This document shows, in pieces, positions 1-6,180 of a stretch of 15,239 nucleotides of DNA; the first letter of the stretch is position 1; each line of letters opens with the position of its first letter. Source of the stretch: Ruminococcus sp. CAG:403 (GTDB lineage: Bacteria > Bacillota > Clostridia > Oscillospirales > Ruminococcaceae); contig FR899091.1 in the NCBI GenBank assembly GCA_000437255.1, positions 43,457-58,695 on the forward strand, written 5' to 3'. The notes under the pieces were generated by a model, which made no database searches, was not told the origin of the DNA, and worked only from the letters and a program-made list of their open reading frames with translations. The position numbers were made by a program, and so were the translations under genes.

Positions 1-292
1 ATTCAATTTCCCCGCCGGCAAGATCATTTTTCGCCGGAAGCAGACTAACATTTTCAAATTCTGTCCGCAAAATGGCATCCTGAATCTTCACCTTTCCGGA
101 AATTACATCGTAAGCGGAGTACCGCAGTGTTTTTTTCTTCACACCAAAACCGGTTGTGGTATTGCCCTGCGGATCAATATCCACGCATAGCACAGACTTT
201 CCCCTAGAACCAAAATATGCCCCCAAATTCACAACGGTCGTAGATTTTCCAACGCCGCCTTTTTGGTTTGCGATGGCATATACAACGCCCAT
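1..292 (-). CDS. parA: ParA/Soj chromosome-partitioning ATPase, N-terminal part (cut by window edge)
   Basis: Only the first 97 codons are present; the gene runs off the left edge. The protein begins MGVVYAIANQ and carries the deviant Walker A motif KGGVGKST at residues 11-18 and the DIDPQGN motif at about 38-44, both typical of ParA/Soj/MinD-type P-loop ATPases. In this family the protein binds nucleoid DNA as an ATP dimer, is stimulated by ParB at parS, helps separate origins and, in Bacillus, regulates DnaA. The ATG at 292 is chosen because an AAAGGAG Shine-Dalgarno sequence lies 8-9 nt upstream. The usual partner parB/spo0J would be expected next, outside the window; the ParB-family gene visible at 1870-2721 looks like Noc instead. 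A separate promoter lies just upstream, so this gene need not depend on transcription from noc or hsp20. Confidence 0.93.
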   Translation of the reverse strand, partial: MGVVYAIANQKGGVGKSTTVVNLGAYFGSRGKSVLCVDIDPQGNTTTGFGVKKKTLRYSAYDVISGKVKIQDAILRTEFENVSLLPAKNDLAGGEIE

Positions 293-339
293 GCTATCCA
301 ACTCCTTTCAAGATCAAAAACGACAATATGTACGTTCCT

Positions 340-368
340 ATTATAGCACAATCTGCCCGGATTGTAAA
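340..368 (-). promoter_or_regulatory. parA promoter (sigma-A type)
   Basis: Read on the minus strand there is a -35 TTTACA (363-368), a 17-nt spacer and a perfect -10 TATAAT (340-345). The predicted start is near 333, giving a leader of about 40 nt that holds the parA ribosome-binding site. Confidence 0.82.
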
Positions 369-460
369 GGCGCATTTTTAGATTTTTCAAAAGAGACAAG
401 ACGCACAATAACAAGTCATAACGCCGAAAAAGAAAAAAAGAAATGCAACAACAAAGCAAA

Positions 461-764
461 GATTCAAATGCTTTTTGGTGCAGCAATTTCTCGAAAATGC
501 TGCCGGAGCGTTTGAGACGAGCAGTCTCATTTTTTGCGCAGCAAAAAGATATAGGAACTAAACAGCAAGCTATACAAAAAGATATAGGAACTAAACAGCA
601 AGCTATACAAAACGAAAAGCAATCAACCAATCAGCATTTTGCGTACTTTAAGAAAACCAAATGTAACATAAAACCAAAATCAAAGAATGCCTGTCAAAAA
701 TAAGAATCAACCAAACTACGCAAAATGCGTACCAAGGCAAACAGCGCAGCGCTTTTGCCGGTCT
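461..764 (+). repeat. Dispersed structured repeat, unit A-left
   Basis: This is one arm of a large imperfect inverted repeat filling the gene-free stretch between parA and hsp20. The outer box (461-547) contains three small dyads in a row: CAGCA/TGCTG (481-485, 498-502), TGAGAC/GTCTCA (513-518, 524-529) and TTTTTGC/GCAAAAA (531-537, 541-547). The inner box (720-764) has GCAAAATGCG at one end and CGCTTTTGC at the other, a further dyad. Both boxes reappear in opposite orientation at 880-1136 and, diverged, at 5822-6094. Weaker similarity between the arms extends outward to about 430. There is no conserved reading frame. I do not recognise the family; it could be a MITE-like element or a structured RNA or cruciform repeat. 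Confidence 0.75.
543..608 (+). repeat. 33-bp tandem duplication
   Basis: Two identical 33-bp units, 543-575 and 576-608, follow directly on the outer box of unit A-left. Each contains GATATAGGAACTAAACAGC. The other repeat units lack this insert, so it looks like a local duplication. There are only two copies and no spacer, so it is not a CRISPR array. Confidence 0.95.
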
Positions 765-879
765 GCTACTGGTATGTATGATCTCAAAGCAAATACTTCT
801 TCAGATATGAAAATTGCATTATATTTAAAAACTTTAATCGATCTGAAATCAGATTCTAAATATTACGATCAGTTGCATT

Positions 880-1136
880 CGGCAAAAGCGCTGCGCTGTT
901 TGCCTTGGTACGCATTTTGCGCTGCTAGGTTGTTTTGCACTTAAACAAACATTCTGAGATTATTCTCTTTTTGCAGTGATTAGGTTTTGAATAAGCACAA
1001 AATGCTTTTTCTTCTTCGTCTTTTTTTATGCAGACACTGACTTTTTATTTTTGCTGTGCAAAAATATGAGACTACTCGTCTCAAACTCTTCGGCAGCATT
1101 TTCGAGAAATTGCTGCACCAAAAAGCATCCGAATCT
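880..1136 (-). repeat. Dispersed structured repeat, unit A-right (inverted partner)
   Basis: This is the reverse-complement partner of the unit at 461-764. The inner box (880-921) matches 720-760 almost perfectly. The outer box (1048-1136) matches 461-547 and keeps all three dyads: TTTTTGC/GCAAAAA (1048-1054, 1058-1064), TGAGAC/GTCTCA (1067-1072, 1078-1083) and CAGCA/TGCTG (1094-1098, 1111-1115). The loops differ between copies (GCA versus TGT, GAGCA versus TACTC) while the stems are kept. The 115 bp between the arms (765-879) are AT-rich with nothing recognisable. Similarity appears to run on to about 1162, just before the parS site. Confidence 0.75.
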
Positions 1137-1165
1137 GTGTTTTGTTACTGCATTCTTTTTAAAAT

Positions 1166-1181
1166 TGTTTCACGTGAAACA
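1166..1181. promoter_or_regulatory. parS, ParB-binding centromere site (perfect)
   Basis: TGTTTCACGTGAAACA is the exact consensus bound by ParB/Spo0J in most bacteria. It sits in a longer perfect 22-bp palindrome (1163-1184), between the inverted repeat and the hsp20 terminator. Origin-proximal parS sites load ParB clamps and recruit SMC; the location close to parA and oriC fits. Confidence 0.95.
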
Positions 1182-1195
1182 ATTGTTGTAAAACA

Positions 1196-1234
1196 AAAAG
1201 AGCGGATTCGCTCTTTTTGCGAATCCGCTCTTTT
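1196..1234 (-). terminator. hsp20 intrinsic terminator, probably bidirectional
   Basis: A perfect 15-bp stem (1196-1210 with 1220-1234) encloses a 9-nt loop. On the minus strand it is followed by TTTTTGTTTT and ends the hsp20 transcript; on the plus strand it is followed by TTTTCTTTTT, so it may also stop transcription coming from the repeat region. Confidence 0.88.
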
Positions 1235-1255
1235 CTTTTTGGAGGAAATAAAAGA

Positions 1256-1675
1256 TCAACCTTCAATTGCAATGTATTTGTTGGTTTCTACTTCCGGTGC
1301 TGCTTCTTTCTTCGGAACCGTCAGCTTCAGAACGCCATTGTCAAATTTTGCTTTGACTTCATCCTGTGTAACGCCATCTCCAACATAGAAGCTTCTGCTA
1401 TACGAACCGGTATAACGCTCCCGACGGATGTAGTTGCCCTTCTCATCTTTCTCATCGTTGCTCTTACTGGAAGAAACACCGATGTTCAGATAACCATCCT
1501 TCAATTCGGCTTTGACATCTTCTTTCTTTACACCTGGTAAATCAATGGCCAATTCGTACGCGGTATCCGTTTCTTTGATATCGGTCTTCATCAAGCCACT
1601 TGTCTGGTAACCAGAAAACGCATTGTCAAAAAAGTCATCCATTGCAGTTCTTCCAAAAATACTCGGCATAAACAT
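1256..1675 (-). CDS. Hsp20/alpha-crystallin family small heat-shock protein
   Basis: The 139-residue protein has the layout of a bacterial small heat-shock chaperone: a short Phe-rich N-terminal arm (MFMPSIFGRT, then DDFFDNAF), an alpha-crystallin domain at about 28-120 with the ELAIDLPGVKKEDV strand region and the conserved FDNGVLKLTVPK end, and a C-terminal IAI motif (about 135-137) that in this family docks onto neighbouring dimers. Such proteins hold unfolding proteins in an ATP-independent way in the cytoplasm. The ATG at 1675 is chosen because AAGGAG lies about 9 nt upstream; ATG at 1669 is a possible alternative. The gene forms its own unit, with a dedicated promoter under a CIRCE operator and a strong terminator. 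Its place between noc and parA is unusual, because those genes are normally adjacent. Confidence 0.95.
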   Translation of the reverse strand: MFMPSIFGRTAMDDFFDNAFSGYQTSGLMKTDIKETDTAYELAIDLPGVKKEDVKAELKDGYLNIGVSSSKSNDEKDEKGNYIRRERYTGSYSRSFYVGDGVTQDEVKAKFDNGVLKLTVPKKEAAPEVETNKYIAIEG

Positions 1676-1785
1676 ATGTCATTTCTCCTTCCATTTTTTC
1701 AATTCTTATATTGGAAAAGCAAGCATCGCAGAAGCATTTGCTCGGAACCCTTTTCCGGTTCCAGATCCTCTGTTCCTTGCTTCTG
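1676..1785 (-). promoter_or_regulatory. hsp20 5' leader with nested hairpin and possible RNA thermometer
   Basis: The predicted transcript starts near 1784. Its first bases form an 8-bp stem (1778-1785 with 1729-1736) enclosing a 6-bp GGAACC/GGTTCC stem (1757-1762 with 1744-1749). Nearer the start codon, UUUUCCA (1718-1712) can pair with UGGAAGG (1693-1687), covering part of the AAGGAG ribosome-binding site through two A-U and two G-U pairs. This resembles a fourU-type thermosensor but is a by-eye prediction with an 18-nt loop. Confidence 0.45.
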
Positions 1786-1790
1786 TAATT

Positions 1791-1819
1791 AGTATAGCAC
1801 CAAAAATTAGCACTGTCAA
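1791..1819 (-). promoter_or_regulatory. hsp20 promoter (sigma-A type)
   Basis: On the minus strand there is a perfect -35 TTGACA (1814-1819), a 17-nt spacer and -10 TATACT (1791-1796). The -35 box lies inside the CIRCE operator, so repressor binding would block polymerase. Confidence 0.9.
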
Positions 1820-1833
1820 GAGGAAAGTGCTAA
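1807..1833. promoter_or_regulatory. CIRCE operator (HrcA-binding site)
   Basis: TTAGCACTG, nine bases, then AAGTGCTAA: the consensus is TTAGCACTC-N9-GAGTGCTAA, so each half-site differs at one base and the 9-nt spacing is exact. CIRCE is the operator of the heat-shock repressor HrcA. It is best known before groE and dnaK operons; here it controls an hsp20 gene. Confidence 0.93.
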
Positions 1834-1869
1834 TTTTTGTTTAGTTTTCACTTTTTTATCACACAATTT

Positions 1870-2721
1870 TCACATTCTGTTTTGTATGGACTGCGCCATC
1901 TGCTCTTCCTTCTGATTCATGGGAATCCGAACCCGATATTCCACATAATCTTCCCGTTGAATCTTTTGCGCATCTGCCGGAATTCCCGCCGCTTGCATAG
2001 TTTCCACAGCCTTATGAATGGTGTTGACAAAGATCCGAACATTCTGAAATACCTTGCTTCTTTTCCGGTAGCTTTCCCGATTCTTTTTCACACCAATTCG
2101 TTCTTCTACTGCCTGCTCGGTTTTTTCCACATTCAAGTTGTTCTTGACCACCTTTTCCAACACAGCAAGCCGCTCCTGCGGTGCACTGAGCCGCAGCAAA
2201 GCCCGTGCATGCCGCTCGGTCAAATTATACTTCATAATGATTTCCCGTTCCTCTGCGGTCAATCGCAGCAGGCGGAGTTTATTGGCAATGGTACTCTGGG
2301 CTTTTCCCAGCTTTGCTGCTGCATCTTCCTGTGTCATTCCATAATAGGAAATCAAACGCTCAATGGCACTGGCTTCATCAAAGAAGTTCAAATCCTGCCG
2401 CTGAATGTTCTCGACCAATGCCATGATGGCAGAGTTCCGGGAACTAATATCCATCACAATGCAGGGCACAACGGTTAATCCTGCCAACTTGGCTGCCCGA
2501 AGCCGCCGTTCTCCGGCAATGAGTTCGTAGTTGCTTTCTCCCCGGCGCACCGTCAGCGGCTGCAAAATTCCATTTTGCGCAATGCTGTCCGCAAGGGATT
2601 GGATGTCTGCATAGTCAAACTCTGTCCGGGGCTGATGGGGATTGGGCACAATCTCCCGTACATCGACCTCTACAATTTTGTTGATGGGTTTTTCTTTGGT
2701 GAATGTAAAAATGCCTGCCAT
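1870..2721 (-). CDS. noc: Noc-like nucleoid occlusion protein (ParB family)
   Basis: The 283-residue protein has a ParB/Srx-like CTPase domain with the GERRLRAAKLAG box at 70-81 and ENIQRQ at 104-109, a helix-turn-helix at 142-154 (QSTIANKLRLLRL) and a C-terminal region with VNTIHKAVE resembling Bacillus Noc. Residues reported to separate Noc from ParB DNA specificity look Noc-like: Gln142 and Lys148 in the recognition region, and Arg170 in TERHARAL where ParB has Gly. Noc binds its own sites across the chromosome and blocks cell division over the nucleoid. Position next to rsmG matches Bacillus noc. The N-terminus is only about 10 residues before the domain (MAGIFTFTKE), shorter than the amphipathic membrane helix of Bacillus Noc. 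The start is supported by AAAGGA upstream. No clear terminator follows. A Spo0J/ParB role cannot be excluded. Confidence 0.85.
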   Translation of the reverse strand: MAGIFTFTKEKPINKIVEVDVREIVPNPHQPRTEFDYADIQSLADSIAQNGILQPLTVRRGESNYELIAGERRLRAAKLAGLTVVPCIVMDISSRNSAIMALVENIQRQDLNFFDEASAIERLISYYGMTQEDAAAKLGKAQSTIANKLRLLRLTAEEREIIMKYNLTERHARALLRLSAPQERLAVLEKVVKNNLNVEKTEQAVEERIGVKKNRESYRKRSKVFQNVRIFVNTIHKAVETMQAAGIPADAQKIQREDYVEYRVRIPMNQKEEQMAQSIQNRM

Positions 2722-2796
2722 AGTAATTCCTTTCCATTCTGTCTGTCATCCTGTTTTGTCCAATTCCGCTGCAAGCAGCTGCACTTGGCGATAAAA

Positions 2797-2818
2797 ATTG
2801 CTGCATCAAAAAGCTTTT
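2797..2818 (-). repeat. Fragment of the dispersed repeat in the noc leader
   Basis: These 22 bases match exactly the reverse complement of the outer box of the second repeat copy (about 5703-5724). Only the outermost part is present, so this is a decayed or partial copy. The rest of the noc-rsmG gap (2722-3008) holds the noc promoter and the rsmG terminator. Confidence 0.7.
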
Positions 2819-2920
2819 TTACCAATGCTGAATTCTGTCTTTGAGAAGCAATTGTTCTGCCTGTTCTGCGTTTCTTTTTTCTGCCAAGTACTGCACTGCT
2901 GCACGTCTTTCCGCTTCTTT

Positions 2921-2929
2921 ATTATAACA
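2921..2929 (-). promoter_or_regulatory. noc promoter, extended -10
   Basis: TGTTATAAT on the minus strand is a perfect -10 with the TG extension. No good -35 hexamer lies at 16-18 nt, which is tolerated with an extended -10. It stands directly after the rsmG terminator, so noc is probably transcribed on its own from a leader of about 190 nt. Confidence 0.6.
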
Positions 2930-2954
2930 GATGTAGGAAATAAAAACCACAAAA

Positions 2955-2989
2955 AAAATCCGTTTTCTTTTGCAGGAAAAACGGATTTT
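2955..2989 (-). terminator. rsmG intrinsic terminator
   Basis: A perfect 12-bp stem AAAATCCGTTTT/AAAACGGATTTT with an 11-nt loop begins about 20 nt after the rsmG stop and is followed by a run of eight T on the minus strand. It ends the mnmG-rsmG unit. Confidence 0.88.
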
Positions 2990-3008
2990 TCTTGATAATA
3001 CCATTGAT

Positions 3009-3713
3009 TTAGAGCGGTTTCTGCTTCATTCGATGGGGCTTTCTGGGATATTGCGGCGAAGTTTGCGATACTTTTTGAATGCCGATCAACTGCCGTTCCC
3101 CGACATCTTCCGGATGATACGCCAGTACCGTCTGCATGGCACCGCCCAGTACTTCTACGGCGTGTGCACTGTCTTCTGCTGCTTCTCCGGGGCCTTTCAA
3201 TGCCCAGAAAGTCCCCCCCTGCTTGACGAATGGCAGGCAGTATTCACACAGCATTGGAAGTGCTGCGACTGCACGGGCACATACCACATCAAACTGTTCC
3301 CGCAGCTCCGGACGATGTCCGAGATCCTCTGCACGGCCATGGATGCAGTGTACCCGTGGAAGCTCCAATGCCTCCGCCAGCTGTTCTAGGAAAACCACAC
3401 GTTTTTGCAGGCTATCCAACAGCGTAACCTGCAAATCCGGTCGCATCACAGCCAGCACCATACCAGGAAATCCGGCTCCGGTTCCCACATCCAGTAAAGC
3501 AGCACCCTGCGGCAGTTCAACCTGTGCTAGAATAACCGCACTGTCCAAAAAATGCTTATGCCAAATGGCATCTGATTCTGTGATAGCGGTCAGATTGACC
3601 TTCTCATTATACTGCACGAGTTCCGTTTCATACCGACAAAGCTGCGCATACTGCTGCTCTGTCAAAGAGCAGCCATGTGCTGCAAACAAAGCCTGTGCCT
3701 GCTCCATGGTCAT
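3009..3713 (-). CDS. rsmG: 16S rRNA (guanine-N7) methyltransferase RsmG
   Basis: RsmG (GidB) transfers a methyl group from S-adenosylmethionine to N7 of a guanine in the 530 loop of 16S rRNA. The 234-residue protein has the SAM-binding motif DVGTGAGFPG at 75-84, NEKVNLTAI near 36-44, CARAVA at about 145-150 and the characteristic basic C-terminal tail ending YPRKPHRMKQKPL. The start at 3713 is preferred to a longer in-frame start at 3755: its ATG overlaps the mnmG stop as ATGA and a GGGAGG ribosome-binding site lies just upstream, which indicates translational coupling with mnmG. Loss of RsmG gives low-level streptomycin resistance in other species. Confidence 0.97.
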   Translation of the reverse strand: MTMEQAQALFAAHGCSLTEQQYAQLCRYETELVQYNEKVNLTAITESDAIWHKHFLDSAVILAQVELPQGAALLDVGTGAGFPGMVLAVMRPDLQVTLLDSLQKRVVFLEQLAEALELPRVHCIHGRAEDLGHRPELREQFDVVCARAVAALPMLCEYCLPFVKQGGTFWALKGPGEAAEDSAHAVEVLGGAMQTVLAYHPEDVGERQLIGIQKVSQTSPQYPRKPHRMKQKPL

Positions 3714-5605
3714 TTTGCAATTCCTCCCTGTTCCTGCTGTTGTTGGGTTTCCCATACCATCAAAACGGATACATCCGCCGGAGAGACGCCGGAAATCCGG
3801 CTTGCCTGTCCCAAGTTGGCAGGACGGTGCGCATTGAGCTTCTCTGCTGCTTCCAGCCGCAATCCCCGAATGGTGGTATAGTCGATGTCCTCTGGCAGCT
3901 TCTTTTCCTCTAACTTGCGCATCCGTTCAATCTGCGCCATTTGCTTTTCAATATATCCTTCATACTTGATTTGGATTTCGACCTGCTCTCCAATGACATT
4001 GAAAAGCGCCGGGCGCTGTGCATCATACGGTGCCAGCATGGCATATCCCAGCTGCGGCCGCCGAATCAGGTCGGCTACCTTACAGCCTGTATGCAGTGGT
4101 GCTGTTTGATGGGCTTCTAGGAACGCATTCAATTCCGGAGACGGTGCCAGGTTGGTTTTTTCCACCCGTTTCTTTTCCTGTGCAACCTTCTGGTACTTTT
4201 CCAGCATCTGCTGATAGCGAGCCTCTGGCAGCAGACCAATTTCCCTTCCAATTGGCATTAAGCGGGCATCTGCGTTATCCTGCCGCAAAATCAAGCGGTA
4301 TTCGCTTCGGCTGGTCATCATCCGATAGGGATCCTCACAACCCTTTGTTACCAGGTCATCTACCAAGGTTCCAATATAGGAGCTGGCTCGATCCAAAATT
4401 ATCGGCGGCCGTCCTAAAATTTTCAGTGCAGCATTGATTCCCGCAACCAATCCCTGTGCACCGGCTTCCTCATAACCGGAACTGCCGTTAAACTGTCCGG
4501 CTCCATAGAGCCCCGGAACGGTTTTGCATTCCAGCGTTGCACGCAGCTGCGTCGGATCGACACAGTCATACTCAATGGCATAAGCAGGCCGCATAATTTC
4601 CACATGCTCCAAACCGGGAATGGTGCGCAGAAACGCAAGCTGTACATCTTCCGGCAGAGAGGAGGACATGCCTTGCAGGTAATATTCTTCTGTCTGCAAT
4701 CCCATTGGCTCCACGAACAGCTGATGGCGTGGCTTATCGGCAAACCGAACAATTTTTGTCTCAATCGAAGGACAATACCGTGGGCCGATTCCCTCAATTT
4801 GACCGGAGAACAGCGGAGACCGATGCAAATTCTCCCGAATGATGCGGTGTGTTTCTGCATTGGTATAGGAAATATAGCAGCTGACCTGATTGTGCAGCCC
4901 TTCCGGATTGGTGGAAAAGGAAAACGGCACAATTTCCGCATCTCCTTCCTGCCGTTCCATCGCAGAAAAATCAATGCTTCTGCGATGCACCCGGCAAGGC
5001 GTTCCGGTTTTGAAACGACGCAGCCGCAATCCGGCAGCCTGTAGACTTTTTGTCAGCGAACGGCTGGGCAACGCTGCATCCGGGCCGCTTTCATAGTGTG
5101 CATCTCCTACATGAATCACACCATTCAAATAGGTTCCAGTGGCAACCACTACGGCTTTTACCGCATACTGTGCCCCCAATGTAGTGACAATTCCGGCAAC
5201 TTGTCCGGCATCATCTAGCTGAATCTCTGCCACTTCTGCCTGCTTGATCTCCAGGTTTTCCTGCTTCTCACAGACTTGTTTCATATAATTATGATACTGC
5301 ACCCGGTCTGCCTGCACCCGCAAACTATAAACTGCTGGTCCCTTTCCACGGTTTAGCATACGACTTTGCAGGAAACAGGCATCTGCTGCCTTTCCCATTT
5401 CACCGCCAAGCGCATCTATTTCTCGAACCAGGTGTCCTTTTGCTGTTCCGCCGATAGACGGATTACAGGGCATATTGGCAATTTGATCCAAAGAAATGGT
5501 AAATAAAGCGGTTTTGCATCCCAGCCGTGCAGCAGCCAAGGCAGCTTCTACTCCGGCATGTCCGGCGCCGATTACGGCGACCTCATAATGACCCATATAA
5601 TACAT
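3710..5605 (-). CDS. mnmG: tRNA uridine-5-carboxymethylaminomethyl modification enzyme MnmG
   Basis: MnmG (GidA) is the FAD-binding partner of MnmE; together they place the carboxymethylaminomethyl group on the wobble uridine of several tRNAs. The 631-residue protein has the Rossmann motif GAGHAG at 13-18, the signature GIGPRYCPSIE in the middle and QFNGSSGYEEAGAQG, a family hallmark, further on; length is typical. The ATG at 5605 is chosen because GGGAGG lies 8 nt upstream. A longer frame opens at a TTG (5638) but would translate the parS site as MFHVKQ, so I reject it. The gene couples to rsmG through a 4-nt overlap. Its leader carries a parS site. I see no convincing promoter between the repeat element and the start. 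Confidence 0.98.
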   Translation of the reverse strand: MYYMGHYEVAVIGAGHAGVEAALAAARLGCKTALFTISLDQIANMPCNPSIGGTAKGHLVREIDALGGEMGKAADACFLQSRMLNRGKGPAVYSLRVQADRVQYHNYMKQVCEKQENLEIKQAEVAEIQLDDAGQVAGIVTTLGAQYAVKAVVVATGTYLNGVIHVGDAHYESGPDAALPSRSLTKSLQAAGLRLRRFKTGTPCRVHRRSIDFSAMERQEGDAEIVPFSFSTNPEGLHNQVSCYISYTNAETHRIIRENLHRSPLFSGQIEGIGPRYCPSIETKIVRFADKPRHQLFVEPMGLQTEEYYLQGMSSSLPEDVQLAFLRTIPGLEHVEIMRPAYAIEYDCVDPTQLRATLECKTVPGLYGAGQFNGSSGYEEAGAQGLVAGINAALKILGRPPIILDRASSYIGTLVDDLVTKGCEDPYRMMTSRSEYRLILRQDNADARLMPIGREIGLLPEARYQQMLEKYQKVAQEKKRVEKTNLAPSPELNAFLEAHQTAPLHTGCKVADLIRRPQLGYAMLAPYDAQRPALFNVIGEQVEIQIKYEGYIEKQMAQIERMRKLEEKKLPEDIDYTTIRGLRLEAAEKLNAHRPANLGQASRISGVSPADVSVLMVWETQQQQEQGGIAK

Positions 5606-5621
5606 GTTCCATTCCTCCCAT

Positions 5622-5637
5622 TGTTTCACGTGGAACA
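5622..5637. promoter_or_regulatory. parS, second ParB-binding site
   Basis: On the minus strand the site reads TGTTCCACGTGAAACA, which fits the Bacillus-type consensus TGTTNCACGTGAAACA and differs by one base from the site at 1166. It lies immediately upstream of the mnmG ribosome-binding site, so bound ParB could affect mnmG expression. Confidence 0.9.
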
Positions 5638-5700
5638 ATTTTCATCAATATTTTATTTCATCCAAAAAGCACGCAGCATACAAATCAAAGCATCCAAATA

Positions 5701-5742
5701 CAAAAGCTTTTTGATGCAGCAATTTCTCGAATATGTTGCCGG
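5701..5742 (+). repeat. Dispersed structured repeat, unit B-left (outer box only)
   Basis: The stretch matches the outer part of unit A-left (about 466-506), including the CAGCAATTTCTCGAA segment, but the two further dyads and the inner box are missing. It faces unit B-right at 5822-6094, so copy B is an inverted pair with a truncated left arm. Confidence 0.65.
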
Positions 5743-5821
5743 ACATTTCATCGAATCACTTTTCATTTGTAATAGTTTGTATTTGGAAATCAATCCATTC
5801 TAACTGCGAGTGACTGGAAAT

Positions 5822-6094
5822 AGACCGGCAAAAACGCTGCGCTGTTTGCCTTGCTTCCGCATTTTGCGTGATTAGGTACCACATTATGGGAACAATCACG
5901 CTAAAATTTTAGCAATCTATTCTGTTCCGTTTCTTGAAAATACGCAAAATGCTTTTTTGTTTTCTTGCTTTTTTTCTCTCTTATGTATGTAACTGCTTGT
6001 TTTTCTTTTTGTTCCGCAAAAAGATAAGACTACTCGTCTCATACTCTACGGCAGCATGTTCGAGAAATTGCTGCACCAAAAAGCTTTTGTATCT
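5822..6094 (-). repeat. Dispersed structured repeat, unit B-right
   Basis: Second, diverged copy of the repeat, in the 575-bp gene-free gap between mnmG and mnmE. The inner box (5822-5870) contains the GCGCTGTTTGCCTTG core of the unit at 880-921. The outer box (6005-6094) keeps CTTTTTG/CAAAAAG, the AAGAC-TACTC-GTCTC dyad and the CAGCA/TGCTG dyad. An AAAATACGCAAAATGCTTTT segment near 5936-5955 is shared with the A units. The rest of the gap is AT-rich and I see no gene, promoter or terminator I can defend in it. Confidence 0.7.
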
Positions 6095-6180
6095 GCTCTT
6101 CCTTGCTTTTTCCGCTTTTAAATTCAACAAATTTATTTCTCATTCATATAAATACATTTTGAATTGATTGAAATTACAAT

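Noticed and set aside
543..608. Possible CRISPR array
   Set aside because: Only two directly abutting copies without spacers and no cas genes nearby.
229..630. 133-codon minus-strand frame overlapping the start of parA
   Set aside because: It overlaps parA in another frame and consists of translated repeat and tandem-duplication sequence.
443..703. 86-codon plus-strand frame in the parA-hsp20 gap
   Set aside because: It translates the repeat box and the 33-bp tandem copies, has no proper ribosome-binding site, and the frame is not kept in other repeat units.
2819..3004. 61-codon minus-strand frame between rsmG and noc
   Set aside because: It runs through the rsmG terminator stem and the noc promoter and has no ribosome-binding site.
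5606..5638. N-terminal extension of MnmG from a TTG
   Set aside because: It would translate the parS site; the ATG at 5605 has a well-placed GGGAGG.
5934..6167. 77-codon hydrophobic plus-strand frame
   Set aside because: It starts at TTG, lies in the repeat, and its hydrophobicity follows from T-rich DNA.
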